The notes beneath the pieces were generated by a model that saw only the letters and a list, made by a program, of their open reading frames with translations, did not search any database and was not told the origin of the DNA. Position numbers and translations under genes: made by a program. 64,000 nucleotides of DNA from JAWKMZ01 sp041391965 (GTDB taxonomy: Bacteria; Bacteroidota; Bacteroidia; Flavobacteriales; Flavobacteriaceae): NCBI GenBank assembly GCA_041391965.1, contig JAWKMZ010000003.1, positions 248,001 through 312,000 of the forward strand, read 5' to 3'. Positions 25,620-34,044 of the stretch are shown one piece after another (the stretch's first letter is position 1; every line of letters starts with the position of its first letter).

Positions 25620-27545
25620 ATGCAGTTTAAACATCCAGAACTACTTTACGCCTTACTCCTGCTCATTATTCCTATTATTATTCATTTATTCCAACTGCGG
25701 CGTTTTCAAAAAGTGGAATTTACCAATGTCCAGTTTTTAAAAAACATCAAACTACAAACACGCAAAAGTTCACAACTCAAAAAGTGGCTAACATTACTAA
25801 CCCGTTTGTTGTTACTTGCTTGCATTATCATTGCTTTTGCACAACCATTTATTGCTAATTCTGATGCGTTTAACAGCAAAAATGAAACGGTTATTTATCT
25901 GGACAATTCCTTTAGTATGCAAGCCAAAAGTGCTAACGGAACCCTTTTAAACAAAGCAATACAAGATTTAATTACCAATGTTGATGTCAATGAACCTATC
26001 ACTTTTTTTACCAATGACATCAGTTTTCAAAATACAACATTAAAAGCCATTAAAAATGATTTGATTCAACTCCGTTATTCACCCAATCAATTGGCTTATG
26101 ATGCTGTCATTTTAAAAGGAAAAAAGGCATTTTCAAAAGATAAAAACAGCATCAAAAATTTGGTAATAATTTCTGATTTTCAGCAAAAAAATAGTCCACT
26201 TACCATTGCTAAAGACAGCCTTATCAACTATAGGTTAGTACAGTTACATCCTGAAAACAAGAGTAATACTGCTATTGATTCGGCATATATTTCTAAAACT
26301 GATGCTGAAAACATTGAACTCACCGTAACACTCAAAAATCAAGGTCAAACTATTGAAACGCTTCCAGTTTCATTGTATAATGCCGATAATTTGGTTGCAA
26401 AGAGTTCGGTTGCAATCAAAGATAAAGCGTTAACAAACTTCACAATTCCTATAAATACAGCATTTGACGGAAAATTAACGATTGAAGATACCAATTTGCA
26501 ATATGACAACAGCTTGTATTTTAATTTAGATAAACAAGACAAAATTAAGGTGCTGTCTGTCAATGAAACCGATGATACGTTTTTAAAAAAAATATATACA
26601 GACGACGAATTTGAGTACACATCCTCAAAATTTGATGCCTTAAACTACAATACCATTGCATCGCAAAATTTGGTAGTGCTAAATCAGTTAAAAGACATTC
26701 CAAATTCGTTGATAACGGCTTTAAAATCATTTACAACTGATGGTGGTTATTTATTAATTATTCCTTCAAATAATTCTAATTTAAATTCTTACAATCAATT
26801 ATTTACAAATTATAATCTTCCAACTTTTAGAACTCTAAATTCAATAGAAAAAAAAGTAACTTCAATTAATTTTTCACATCCATTATTAACCAATGTGTTT
26901 GATAAAGAAGTACGTAATTTTCAGTATCCAAAAGTAAATTCTGCTTTTAGCTTAAGTCCATCAACAGCAAGTTCAGTTTTAAATTTTGAAGACAATTCAG
27001 CCTTTTTATCACAAGCGCAGCAAGCTTTTGCATTTTCTGCTGCTATTGATGATACAAATTCCAATTTTAAAAATTCGCCATTGATTGTTCCTGTGTTGTA
27101 TAATATTGGCAAACAAAGCCTAAAATTGCCACAATTGTACTACACTATTGGTCAAAAAAACAACATTGACATCAACATACATTTGCGTCAAGATGATATT
27201 TTAACCTTGCATAAAGGTGAAAATTCAGTAGTTCCTTTACAGCAAACATACACTAATAAAGTGGCACTAATTGCCAATGAATATCCTGATATTGCTGGTG
27301 TTTTTGAGGTTAAAAACAAAGAAACCGTTTTAAGACATTTGAGTTTTAATTACAACCGAAACGAAAGCAACCTCAATTACTATAACCTTTCAAATTTGGA
27401 AAATGTTAGTACCAACACATCCATTGCATCAGCTTTTGACTCAATAAAAAGTGTCACAAATGTGAATGCGCTATGGAAATGGTTTGTTATTTTTGCATTA
27501 GCTTTTTTAATTATCGAAATGCTCATCTTAAAATTTCTTAAATGA
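25620..27545 (+). CDS. BatA-domain membrane protein with von Willebrand-like region
   Basis: 641 residues from 25620. MQFKHPELLYALLLLIIPIIIHLFQLRRFQKVEFTNV is the standard BatA opening: a membrane helix, then a basic stretch and a second helix (about 57-77). A VWA-like segment follows with the partial MIDAS pattern YLDNSFSMQ. The C-terminus has a last helix (about 620-638). Family members belong to the Bat aerotolerance set or to glutamine-amidotransferase-like domains next to it. It overlaps the next gene by ATGA. The open frame extends upstream to 25518 but lacks family similarity there. Confidence 0.85.
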   Translation: MQFKHPELLYALLLLIIPIIIHLFQLRRFQKVEFTNVQFLKNIKLQTRKSSQLKKWLTLLTRLLLLACIIIAFAQPFIANSDAFNSKNETVIYLDNSFSMQAKSANGTLLNKAIQDLITNVDVNEPITFFTNDISFQNTTLKAIKNDLIQLRYSPNQLAYDAVILKGKKAFSKDKNSIKNLVIISDFQQKNSPLTIAKDSLINYRLVQLHPENKSNTAIDSAYISKTDAENIELTVTLKNQGQTIETLPVSLYNADNLVAKSSVAIKDKALTNFTIPINTAFDGKLTIEDTNLQYDNSLYFNLDKQDKIKVLSVNETDDTFLKKIYTDDEFEYTSSKFDALNYNTIASQNLVVLNQLKDIPNSLITALKSFTTDGGYLLIIPSNNSNLNSYNQLFTNYNLPTFRTLNSIEKKVTSINFSHPLLTNVFDKEVRNFQYPKVNSAFSLSPSTASSVLNFEDNSAFLSQAQQAFAFSAAIDDTNSNFKNSPLIVPVLYNIGKQSLKLPQLYYTIGQKNNIDINIHLRQDDILTLHKGENSVVPLQQTYTNKVALIANEYPDIAGVFEVKNKETVLRHLSFNYNRNESNLNYYNLSNLENVSTNTSIASAFDSIKSVTNVNALWKWFVIFALAFLIIEMLILKFLK

Positions 27546-28795
27546 ACGTACTCATAAAATCTGCCACAATTATTGACTCAAAAAGCGATTTTCACAATCA
27601 AACTTTGGATGTTTTAATTGAAAAAGGAGTCATTACAGAAATTTCTAAGCAGATAAAAAACACTAAAAATTATAAAGAAATAGCTTTAGATAAGCTTCAT
27701 ATTTCACAAGGTTGGTTTGATAGTAGTGTTAGTTTTGGTGAACCAGGTTACGAAGAACGCGAAACTATTGTCAATGGTCTAAAAACGGCTGCACGCTCAG
27801 GTTTTACGGCAATTGCTGTTAATTCAAACACCAATCCTGTAATTGATAGTTATGCTGATATTTCTTTTTTGAAAGGAAAATCACATGGAAATGCTGTATA
27901 TTTATATCCTATTGGAGCTTTGACCAAAGAAAGTAAAAGTGAAGATTTGGCAGAATTGTTTGATATGAAAAATGCAGGCGCTATTGCCTTTTATGATTAT
28001 CAAAAACCTATCGGAAATCCGAACCTTATGAAGTTAGCTTTGCAATATGCAAGCAATTTTGATGGTTTGGTGATGTCATTTCCACAAGAATCTAAAATTT
28101 CTGGTTTAGGTGTGATGAATGAAAATGTGATGAGCACTTCGTTGGGTTTGAAAGGAAATCCTACATTAGCAGAAGAACTTCAAATTGCAAGAGACTTATT
28201 TTTATTAGAATATACAGGTGGAAAACTCCATATTCCAACTATCTCAACAGCAAAATCAGTAGAACTCATTCGAACTGCAAAACAAAACAAACTCGATGTT
28301 AGCTGTAGTGTTGCCATTCATAATTTAGTATTTACAGACTCTAAACTAGACACTTTTGACACCAATTATAAAGTGGCTCCACCTTTGCGCACACAAACCG
28401 ATTGCGATGCGCTTATTGAAGGCTTAAAAGATGGTACGATTGATATGGTTACCAGCGACCATAACCCAATAGACATTGAGCACAAAAAGACAGAATTTGA
28501 CTTTGCAAATTATGGAACTATTGGTTTAGAAAGCGCTTTTGGTGCTTTAAACACCGTTTTTACACTAAAAAAAACGATTGAGTTACTAACCAAAGGAAAA
28601 CAACGTTTTGGTATTGAAAGTTCCTCAATTTCTATCGGAAACAAAGCAAACTTGACCTTTTTTAATCCCATAATAGATTATAAATTTGCAACCGAACACA
28701 TACAATCAACTTCAAAAAATGCCATTTTTAAGAATCATCCATTAAAAGGAAAAGCCTATGGCATTTTTTCAAATAATCAACTTATTTTAAATTAA
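27542..28795 (+). CDS. Dihydroorotase-like protein lacking metal ligands
   Basis: 417 residues of the amidohydrolase fold in the dihydroorotase branch: GWFDSSVSFGEPGYEERETI, GFTAIAVNSNTNP and TSDHNPID (Asp306). Key residues differ from active enzymes. The HxH of the metal centre is Ser62-Val63-Ser64; the later histidine after HIP (His230) is Thr233; the H of the hydrophobic VMxH region is Ser179. A functional binuclear zinc site is therefore unlikely. It may be a structural partner of aspartate transcarbamoylase or a divergent hydrolase. It is translationally coupled to the BatA gene (ATGA overlap). Confidence 0.83.
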   Translation: MNVLIKSATIIDSKSDFHNQTLDVLIEKGVITEISKQIKNTKNYKEIALDKLHISQGWFDSSVSFGEPGYEERETIVNGLKTAARSGFTAIAVNSNTNPVIDSYADISFLKGKSHGNAVYLYPIGALTKESKSEDLAELFDMKNAGAIAFYDYQKPIGNPNLMKLALQYASNFDGLVMSFPQESKISGLGVMNENVMSTSLGLKGNPTLAEELQIARDLFLLEYTGGKLHIPTISTAKSVELIRTAKQNKLDVSCSVAIHNLVFTDSKLDTFDTNYKVAPPLRTQTDCDALIEGLKDGTIDMVTSDHNPIDIEHKKTEFDFANYGTIGLESAFGALNTVFTLKKTIELLTKGKQRFGIESSSISIGNKANLTFFNPIIDYKFATEHIQSTSKNAIFKNHPLKGKAYGIFSNNQLILN

Positions 28796-28797
28796 AA

Positions 28798-29130
28798 ATG
28801 AACGAACAAACCATACAAGAAGGAAAAACATTGGCTGTTGTTAGCTATTTAACCCTTATTGGAACATTAATCGCTTTTTTTATGAATAATGAAAAAAGAA
28901 ATTCATTTACGGCATTTCACACACGTCAGGCACTTGGTTTATGGATTTTAGAAATGATTTTTGGCTTTGTTACCAGTGGTTTTGATAGTTGGAGCATTAC
29001 ATTTTCATTTTGGCTATTTTTTGGTATCTTATTTTTTTACGGAATTTTTAACGCATTTATTGGAAAAGCACAATCAATTCCGCTTTTAGGTGATTTTTTT
29101 CAAAAGATTTTTGCATCTATAGGAAAATAA
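28798..29130 (+). CDS. DUF4870-like membrane protein
   Basis: 110 residues, three hydrophobic segments (about 13-30, 44-60, 68-88). KTLAVVSYLTLIGTLIAFFMNNEKRNSFTAFHTRQALGLWI and the closing GIFNAFIGKAQSIPLLGDFFQ are typical of the DUF4870/Tic20-like family. Two bases follow the previous stop and one base precedes the next ATG, so it is part of the same operon as the BatA and dihydroorotase-like genes. Function unknown. Confidence 0.82.
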   Translation: MNEQTIQEGKTLAVVSYLTLIGTLIAFFMNNEKRNSFTAFHTRQALGLWILEMIFGFVTSGFDSWSITFSFWLFFGILFFYGIFNAFIGKAQSIPLLGDFFQKIFASIGK

Positions 29131-29131
29131 C

Positions 29132-29779
29132 ATGAACACTTTATTACACCACATCACAAGACCATCATCCTTAAAAGAAAATGCACCATTACTTATGATG
29201 TGTCATGGCTATGGAAGTGATGAAAACGACTTATTTTCATTTGCTGCAGAATTACCCGAAGAATTGTTCATCATTTCAGTAAGAGCACCTTACCCAATGC
29301 AACCTTATGGAAATGCGTGGTACACCATCAATTTTGATGCAGAATTCAACAAATGGAATGATGTTAAACAAGCCATTCAATCAAGAGATTTGATTTCAAA
29401 TTTTATAGATGAAGTCTGTTCAAAATATCCTGTAAACCCAAAAAATGTGACACTGTTAGGTTTTAGTCAAGGCACTATTTTGAGTTATGCCGTAGCACTT
29501 ACCTATCCTGAAAAAGTTAAGAATATTATTGCATTAAGTGGTTATGTTGACGAAAAAATGTTATCCGAAAATTTTAAAGCAAACAACTTTAGTCATCTTA
29601 GTTTTTATTGCTCGCATGGAAGTGTTGACCAAGTTATTCCTGTAGATTGGGCTCGCAGAGCGCCTCAATTTTTAAATGCACTTCATATTAAAAATACGTA
29701 TAGCGAATTTCCTGTTGGTCATGGTGTTTCTCCTCAAAATTTTTATGAATTCAGAAGTTGGTTAAACGACGAAATATAG
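29132..29779 (+). CDS. Alpha/beta hydrolase, phospholipase/carboxylesterase family
   Basis: 215 residues. Nucleophile elbow GFSQGT (Ser110), acid in GSVDQVIPVDW and histidine in PVGHGVSPQNF. The oxyanion region is LLMMCHGYGSDENDLFSFA. This is the small carboxylesterase (YpfH/Est) family; it hydrolyses short acyl esters or lysophospholipids. Last gene of the BatA operon; convergent with the next gene. Confidence 0.9.
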   Translation: MNTLLHHITRPSSLKENAPLLMMCHGYGSDENDLFSFAAELPEELFIISVRAPYPMQPYGNAWYTINFDAEFNKWNDVKQAIQSRDLISNFIDEVCSKYPVNPKNVTLLGFSQGTILSYAVALTYPEKVKNIIALSGYVDEKMLSENFKANNFSHLSFYCSHGSVDQVIPVDWARRAPQFLNALHIKNTYSEFPVGHGVSPQNFYEFRSWLNDEI

Positions 29780-29781
29780 CG

Positions 29782-30282
29782 TTAAGGCCTGTACATTAAG
29801 TAATCCAAAACTTCAAACTTCAGTTCTTTTTTGTCTGAAACTGTATATTTAATCAGCATTTCGCCCCAATATTTCCCATCAGAATAGTTGGCAATGATCC
29901 ACTTATGATTCAATAATCTTATATTGTTAATCATCATTTTATTTCCAGTCATAGATGCGTATGGCACAATAGGATGGTCGTCGCCTTCGTAATTGTTGAG
30001 TTTGTACAATTCATCTTTTATAAAAGGAATTAGCTCTAATGCGTTATAACCTTGGTTTTCAAAATAATCGAGTGCATCATCGTTATATTTCAAATCAAAA
30101 AGTTTTAAATCGGTCATTTGATCTTGCAAAGTGGCAATAGAATCTTTATATGCTTTTTCCTTTTTCTCAAGATGCGTCAATTGTTTTTCATACGATTCTA
30201 AAACACTTTTAGAATTCATATACTCAAATAACACCAGCAATAGTGCGAAAATAAACAAGTACATAAAAATTTTACTCTTCAT
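29782..30282 (-). CDS. Membrane-anchored coiled-coil protein of unknown function
   Basis: 166 residues. One N-terminal membrane segment (about 5-21) followed by a heptad-like helix (LESYEKQLTHLEKKEKAYKDSIATLQDQMTDLK, about 28-60) and a compact domain ending in ELKFEVLDYLMYRP. I recognise the shape from Flavobacteriaceae but no name. It starts three bases after the stop of the MBL hydrolase, so the two are an operon. Confidence 0.75.
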   Translation of the reverse strand: MKSKIFMYLFIFALLLVLFEYMNSKSVLESYEKQLTHLEKKEKAYKDSIATLQDQMTDLKLFDLKYNDDALDYFENQGYNALELIPFIKDELYKLNNYEGDDHPIVPYASMTGNKMMINNIRLLNHKWIIANYSDGKYWGEMLIKYTVSDKKELKFEVLDYLMYRP

Positions 30283-30285
30283 AAT

Positions 30286-31047
30286 CTATATCTCAATTTG
30301 TAAGTTATCATAAGCCAAAAAAACATTTTCAGGAAGTTTTTGTTGCACTTCGTCATGAAAACCCAAGTAATGACTTATATGTGTTAAATAGGCTTTTTCT
30401 GGGTTCACTTTTTTAACAAACTCTAAAGCTTCAGTCAAATTAAAGTGCGACATATGCTCTTTTTCTCTTAAAGCATTTACCACCAATATTTTTACTCCTT
30501 TTAGTTTCTCTATTTCCTCCTTTTCAACGGTTTTCATATCGGTTAAATACGCAAAATCTTTAAATCTAAATCCAAATACTTGCAAATTATGATGCATTCC
30601 GTTTATTGGAATCACATTTATACCACCAAGTTTAAACGCTTCATTTTTAATCTCATAAGCAGTTACACCTGGAGCACCTGGATATTTATTGTGTGTTTCA
30701 AAAATATAGGCAAACCGCAATTTTAATGCTTCTAAAACTCTCTGATGTGCATAAATAGGAATATCGCCTTGCCGAAAATAAAAAGGTCTAATATCATCCA
30801 AACCTGCAGTATGATCAGCATGTTCATGGGTAAAAAGGATAGCGTCCAATTGACTACATTTTGCATTAAGCATCTGTTGTCTAAAATCGGGACCACAATC
30901 AACCACACACGTACAATGGTTCCACTCAACTAAAACCGAAACACGTAACCGTTTATCTTTGGGGTTTTCACTCAAACACACAGGATGCTCACTTCCAATA
31001 ACTGGAATGCCTTGTGATGTTCCTGTACCTAAAAACGTAATCTTCAA
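30286..31047 (-). CDS. MBL-fold metallo-hydrolase, PhnP-like
   Basis: 253 residues. MKITFLGTGTSQGIPVIGSEHPVC is the family start and HEHADHTAGLDD the metal site (HxHxDH). Later metal ligands are in HMSHFNLTEA and LTHISHYLGFHD. The start codon is TTG: no ATG stands near the conserved start. The PhnP branch hydrolyses cyclic phosphodiesters in phosphonate metabolism, but Bacteroidota carry this gene widely and it is not near the phosphonate cluster, so the substrate is open. Confidence 0.85.
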   Translation of the reverse strand: MKITFLGTGTSQGIPVIGSEHPVCLSENPKDKRLRVSVLVEWNHCTCVVDCGPDFRQQMLNAKCSQLDAILFTHEHADHTAGLDDIRPFYFRQGDIPIYAHQRVLEALKLRFAYIFETHNKYPGAPGVTAYEIKNEAFKLGGINVIPINGMHHNLQVFGFRFKDFAYLTDMKTVEKEEIEKLKGVKILVVNALREKEHMSHFNLTEALEFVKKVNPEKAYLTHISHYLGFHDEVQQKLPENVFLAYDNLQIEI

Positions 31048-31104
31048 GAGTCTTAACTTTACAACAAAAATAAGGTTATTTTTTTGTTTAGACCTCTAAT
31101 TTGA

Positions 31105-31112
31105 TACCTTTG
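31105..31112 (+). promoter_or_regulatory. Promoter (TTTG-N18-TACCTTTG) for the gene at 31142
   Basis: TACCTTTG fits TAnnTTTG, with TTTTG at 31082-31086, 18 bases upstream, at the -33 position. It is 29 bases before the ATG and is among the best matches in the window. Confidence 0.65.
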
Positions 31113-31141
31113 TAATATAGTTATTTAACTCAAATCAAAAC

Positions 31142-32593
31142 ATGGAAATTACGCTTAAAGGTGATAAAGAATTTGATGACATCCCATCATTAAAAACTAA
31201 AGCGCTTCGTATTAATTTAAACGAGAACATTTACGGAACCTTTGCAGAAATTGGAGCAGGACAAGAAACTGTGCGCCAATTTTTTAGAGCAGGTGGTGCT
31301 TCTGGAACTATTGCAAAAGCAATGTCTGCTTATGATAAAGATTTTAGTGATGCCATTTACGGAATGGAAGACGATGGACGCTATGTTACTGAAGCGCGCT
31401 TGCGCAAGATGTTAACCCATGAAATTGACTTAATTGAAGAGCGATTAACACGAGATAAACATCCAAACAAAATGTTTTTTGCTTTTGCAAATACAGTAAC
31501 TACTATTGATTTTGCTAAACAATTCAAAGGTCATGGTTGGGTTGGTATTAAATATCAAATTGAGGCAGACCAAGATTATAATGAAATTACCTTGCACTTG
31601 CGCTTTAAAGAAAATGATGCAAGATTACAGCAAGAAACCCTTGGAATTTTAGGAACCAATCTTATTTATGGTGCTTTTTACAAATACAACGAACCTAAAA
31701 AACTACTGCGTTATTTATACGACCATTTAGATAAAGACCAATTAGAAATTGATACCATTAATTTTTCTGGTCCAGCTTTTGAAAATGTTGATAACCGTTT
31801 GATGAGCTTACAATTGGTTAAAAATGGCATGACAGATGCTGTCATGTTTGCGCCAGACGGAAACAACGTTTTACCAGCAAGAGTCCTTTACAAAAAAAAT
31901 ATTTTAGCATTACGTGGTAGTTTTAGACCCGTAACCAAGGTTAATATTGACATGTTCGAGAAATCGTACAACATGTTTATTAAAGAAAATAAAGTAGATG
32001 CTGACAATACTCAGGTGGTATTTGAAATTACACTGTCAAACCTTAGAGCTGAAGGCGAAATAGACGAGCAAGATTTTATGGACAGAGCAAAATTGTTGTG
32101 TTCTTTAGGTCATACTGTATTAATATCCAACTTTCAAGAATACTACAAATTGGTTGAATACTTCTCTCAATACTCTAAAAATAGAATGGGATTAGCTATG
32201 GGAGTTAATAATTTAGTCGACATTTTTGATGAAAAATACTATCGCCATTTAAGTGGTGGTATTTTGGAAGCTTTCGGAAAATTATTCTTTAAAGATTTGA
32301 GAGTGTACTTATACCCTATGGAAAATACTGATGGTACAGTAACTGATAGCGAAAATTTAAAAGTACATCCACGTATGAAAGAATTGTACAAATTCTTTAA
32401 GTACAACGGAAAAGTTGTAGATATTACAGACTATGACTCTTCAATTCTTTCTATTTTTTCAAGAACGGTTTTAAAAGCCATTGCTGATGGAAAAGAAGGT
32501 TGGGAAACGATGTTACCCGAAGGTGTTGCAAAAATCATCAAAGAAAAAAGCCTTTTTGGCTATGAAGCCGAAGAGATTATTCATAATAAATAA
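31142..32593 (+). CDS. Conserved cytoplasmic protein of unknown function (often labelled nicotinate-nucleotide adenylyltransferase or TonB receptor)
   Basis: 483 residues, no signal peptide or membrane segment. ENIYGTFAEIGAGQETVRQFFRAGGASGTIAKAMSAYDKDFSDAIYG opens the family. I recall the family as strongly conserved in Bacteroidota, but the function is unproven and automatic names for it conflict. Nothing here resembles the NadD HxGH motif or a TonB barrel, so I do not use those names. Translation starts 29 bases after a good promoter; a terminator follows. Confidence 0.8.
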   Translation: MEITLKGDKEFDDIPSLKTKALRINLNENIYGTFAEIGAGQETVRQFFRAGGASGTIAKAMSAYDKDFSDAIYGMEDDGRYVTEARLRKMLTHEIDLIEERLTRDKHPNKMFFAFANTVTTIDFAKQFKGHGWVGIKYQIEADQDYNEITLHLRFKENDARLQQETLGILGTNLIYGAFYKYNEPKKLLRYLYDHLDKDQLEIDTINFSGPAFENVDNRLMSLQLVKNGMTDAVMFAPDGNNVLPARVLYKKNILALRGSFRPVTKVNIDMFEKSYNMFIKENKVDADNTQVVFEITLSNLRAEGEIDEQDFMDRAKLLCSLGHTVLISNFQEYYKLVEYFSQYSKNRMGLAMGVNNLVDIFDEKYYRHLSGGILEAFGKLFFKDLRVYLYPMENTDGTVTDSENLKVHPRMKELYKFFKYNGKVVDITDYDSSILSIFSRTVLKAIADGKEGWETMLPEGVAKIIKEKSLFGYEAEEIIHNK

Positions 32594-32596
32594 AAT

Positions 32597-32625
32597 AAAA
32601 AGCGACCAAATGGTCGCTTTTTTTT
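32597..32625. terminator. Bidirectional terminator between the 31142 gene and bcp
   Basis: AAAAAGCGACC and GGTCGCTTTTT with AAAT between, T-run on the right and A-run on the left, right at the bcp stop. Confidence 0.85.
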
Positions 32626-33079
32626 ATGCTTCTAATATTTGATTTGCGTGAATTTTTGCTTTCACATCATCAATTATTTTTTCTATAATGCCCTGCTCAT
32701 CAATCACAAAAGTCAATCTGTGAATACCATCAAAGGTTCTACCCATAAATTTTTTAGGACCCCAAACATCAAAAGCTTTTATAACACTTTTATCTTCATC
32801 AGCTACTAATGGATAAGGAAAATTAAATTTTTTCTTAAAATTGGATTGTTTCTTTTGGCTATCTGCACTCACACCCAAAATTTCATAACCTTTATCTTTT
32901 AAATCTTTGTAATGATCACGTATGTTACAAGCTTCAACCGTACAGGTTGGTGTATTAGCCTTTGGATAGAAAAAAACGACTAACTTTTTTCCTTTATAAT
33001 CTGATAAAGAAATGGTGTTACCTGATTCATCTTTTGCTGAAAAATTTGGAGCCTTATCGCCTACTTTTAAATTGGTCAT
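32624..33079 (-). CDS. bcp: Thiol peroxidase, Bcp/PrxQ type
   Basis: 151 residues. Peroxiredoxin of the AhpC/TSA superfamily that reduces hydroperoxides with thioredoxin. The peroxidatic cysteine is in NTPTCTVEACNIRD (Cys46) and a second cysteine, Cys51, gives the 1-Cys/atypical 2-Cys Bcp spacing of four intervening residues. The usual TPGC is TPTC here. It is divergent from endonuclease III over 37 bases. Confidence 0.94.
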   Translation of the reverse strand: MTNLKVGDKAPNFSAKDESGNTISLSDYKGKKLVVFFYPKANTPTCTVEACNIRDHYKDLKDKGYEILGVSADSQKKQSNFKKKFNFPYPLVADEDKSVIKAFDVWGPKKFMGRTFDGIHRLTFVIDEQGIIEKIIDDVKAKIHANQILEA

Positions 33080-33086
33080 ATTTAAT

Positions 33087-33094
33087 TAACTTTG
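33087..33094 (+). promoter_or_regulatory. Promoter -7 element for the endonuclease III gene (TAACTTTG)
   Basis: TAACTTTG, 22 bases before the ATG at 33117, in a 37-base gap that must also serve the divergent bcp. Confidence 0.5.
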
Positions 33095-33116
33095 ATTCTT
33101 TGTAAAAATACAACTT

Positions 33117-33770
33117 ATGAACAAACAAGAGAAGGTCAATTTTGTTATAAATACGTTAAACCAACTATATCCAACCATTCCTGTGCCTTTAGAACATAAA
33201 GATCCTTATACTTTGCTTATTGCTGTTTTATTGTCTGCTCAAAGTACTGATGTTAGAGTGAATAAAATTACGCCTTTATTATTCGCAAAAGCCGATAACC
33301 CTTATGATATGGTAAAATTATCTGTAGAAGATATTAGAGAAATTATTAAACCAGTGGGTTTATCACCTATGAAAAGCAAAGGTATTTACGGTTTGTCAAA
33401 AATATTGATTGAAAAATATGATGGTAACGTTCCAAAAACTTATGACGCTTTAGAAGCCTTACCTGCTGTTGGCCACAAAACAGCTGCAGTAGTATTGTCA
33501 CAAGCCTTTGGCATTCCTGCATTTCCTGTTGACACGCATATTCATAGATTGATGTATCGTTGGAATTTTAGCAATGGAAAAAATGTAATTCAAACTGAAA
33601 AAGATGCAAAACGTTTGTTTCCTAAAGCACTTTGGAATGATTTACATCTTCAAATTATTTGGTATGGACGTGAATATTCGCCTGCAAGAGGTTGGAATTT
33701 AGACAACGATATTATTACTAAAACTATTGGAAGAGCATCGGTTTTAAAAGCGTATTATGCAAAAAAATAA
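33117..33770 (+). CDS. nth: Endonuclease III lacking the iron-sulfur cluster
   Basis: 217 residues. HhH-GPD glycosylase/AP lyase for oxidised pyrimidines. The helix-hairpin-helix is LPAVGHKTAAVV with catalytic Lys121, and the general acid is in PVDTHIHR (Asp139). After the glycosylase domain, where the four [4Fe-4S] cysteines normally lie, the sequence is WYGREYSPARGWNLDNDIITKTIGR and the whole protein has no cysteine. Cluster-free endonuclease III occurs in some lineages, so this is a family feature rather than a damaged gene. It ends at a shared terminator. Confidence 0.92.
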   Translation: MNKQEKVNFVINTLNQLYPTIPVPLEHKDPYTLLIAVLLSAQSTDVRVNKITPLLFAKADNPYDMVKLSVEDIREIIKPVGLSPMKSKGIYGLSKILIEKYDGNVPKTYDALEALPAVGHKTAAVVLSQAFGIPAFPVDTHIHRLMYRWNFSNGKNVIQTEKDAKRLFPKALWNDLHLQIIWYGREYSPARGWNLDNDIITKTIGRASVLKAYYAKK

Positions 33771-33801
33771 TATTAAAGTTCCTGCCTTCGCAAACATAAA
33801 A

Positions 33802-33834
33802 AAAAGTCCTGATGAGCTAAATATCAGGACTTTT
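33802..33834. terminator. Bidirectional terminator shared by nth and the 48-residue gene
   Basis: AAAAGTCCTGAT / ATCAGGACTTTT, a perfect 12-bp stem with a 9-base loop, 32 bases after the nth stop and 7 bases from the stop of the small minus-strand gene. Confidence 0.88.
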
Positions 33835-33840
33835 CCAAGT

Positions 33841-33987
33841 TTAGTTTAGAAGTGCTTCAAACTTCAATTTATTACAATGTATAACACTTAAAGCCTTAGA
33901 ATAATTTAAAAGAAAATCAATGGTTTCTTTTTTTGGGTTAAGATTGTCTTGTTTTTGGGGAATTTTTTCTGAGTAAAGTTTTGCCAT
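33841..33987 (-). CDS. 48-residue conserved-looking small protein downstream of a sigma factor
   Basis: A short frame starting at the ATG at 33987 (MAKLYSEKIPQKQDNLNPKK ...) and ending KLKFEALLN. It is charged in the first half and forms an amphipathic helix (ETIDFLLNYSKALSVIH) in the second. The sequence is protein-like, the stop sits 7 bases from a perfect terminator, and it begins 57 bases after the sigma-factor stop, so it is probably the second gene of that transcript. It may be a small regulator or anti-sigma-like factor. I remember similar short proteins in related genomes but cannot name the family. Confidence 0.72.
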   Translation of the reverse strand: MAKLYSEKIPQKQDNLNPKKETIDFLLNYSKALSVIHCNKLKFEALLN

Positions 33988-34044
33988 TATTTAGAATTTT
34001 AGGTGATTATATTCTAATAACGCATTAAAACTTTATTTAGTATA

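Noticed and set aside
30286..31047. Linking the PhnP-like hydrolase to the phosphonate operon
   Set aside because: It is about 27 kb away, the operon is biosynthetic and the family is widespread in Bacteroidota without C-P lyase.
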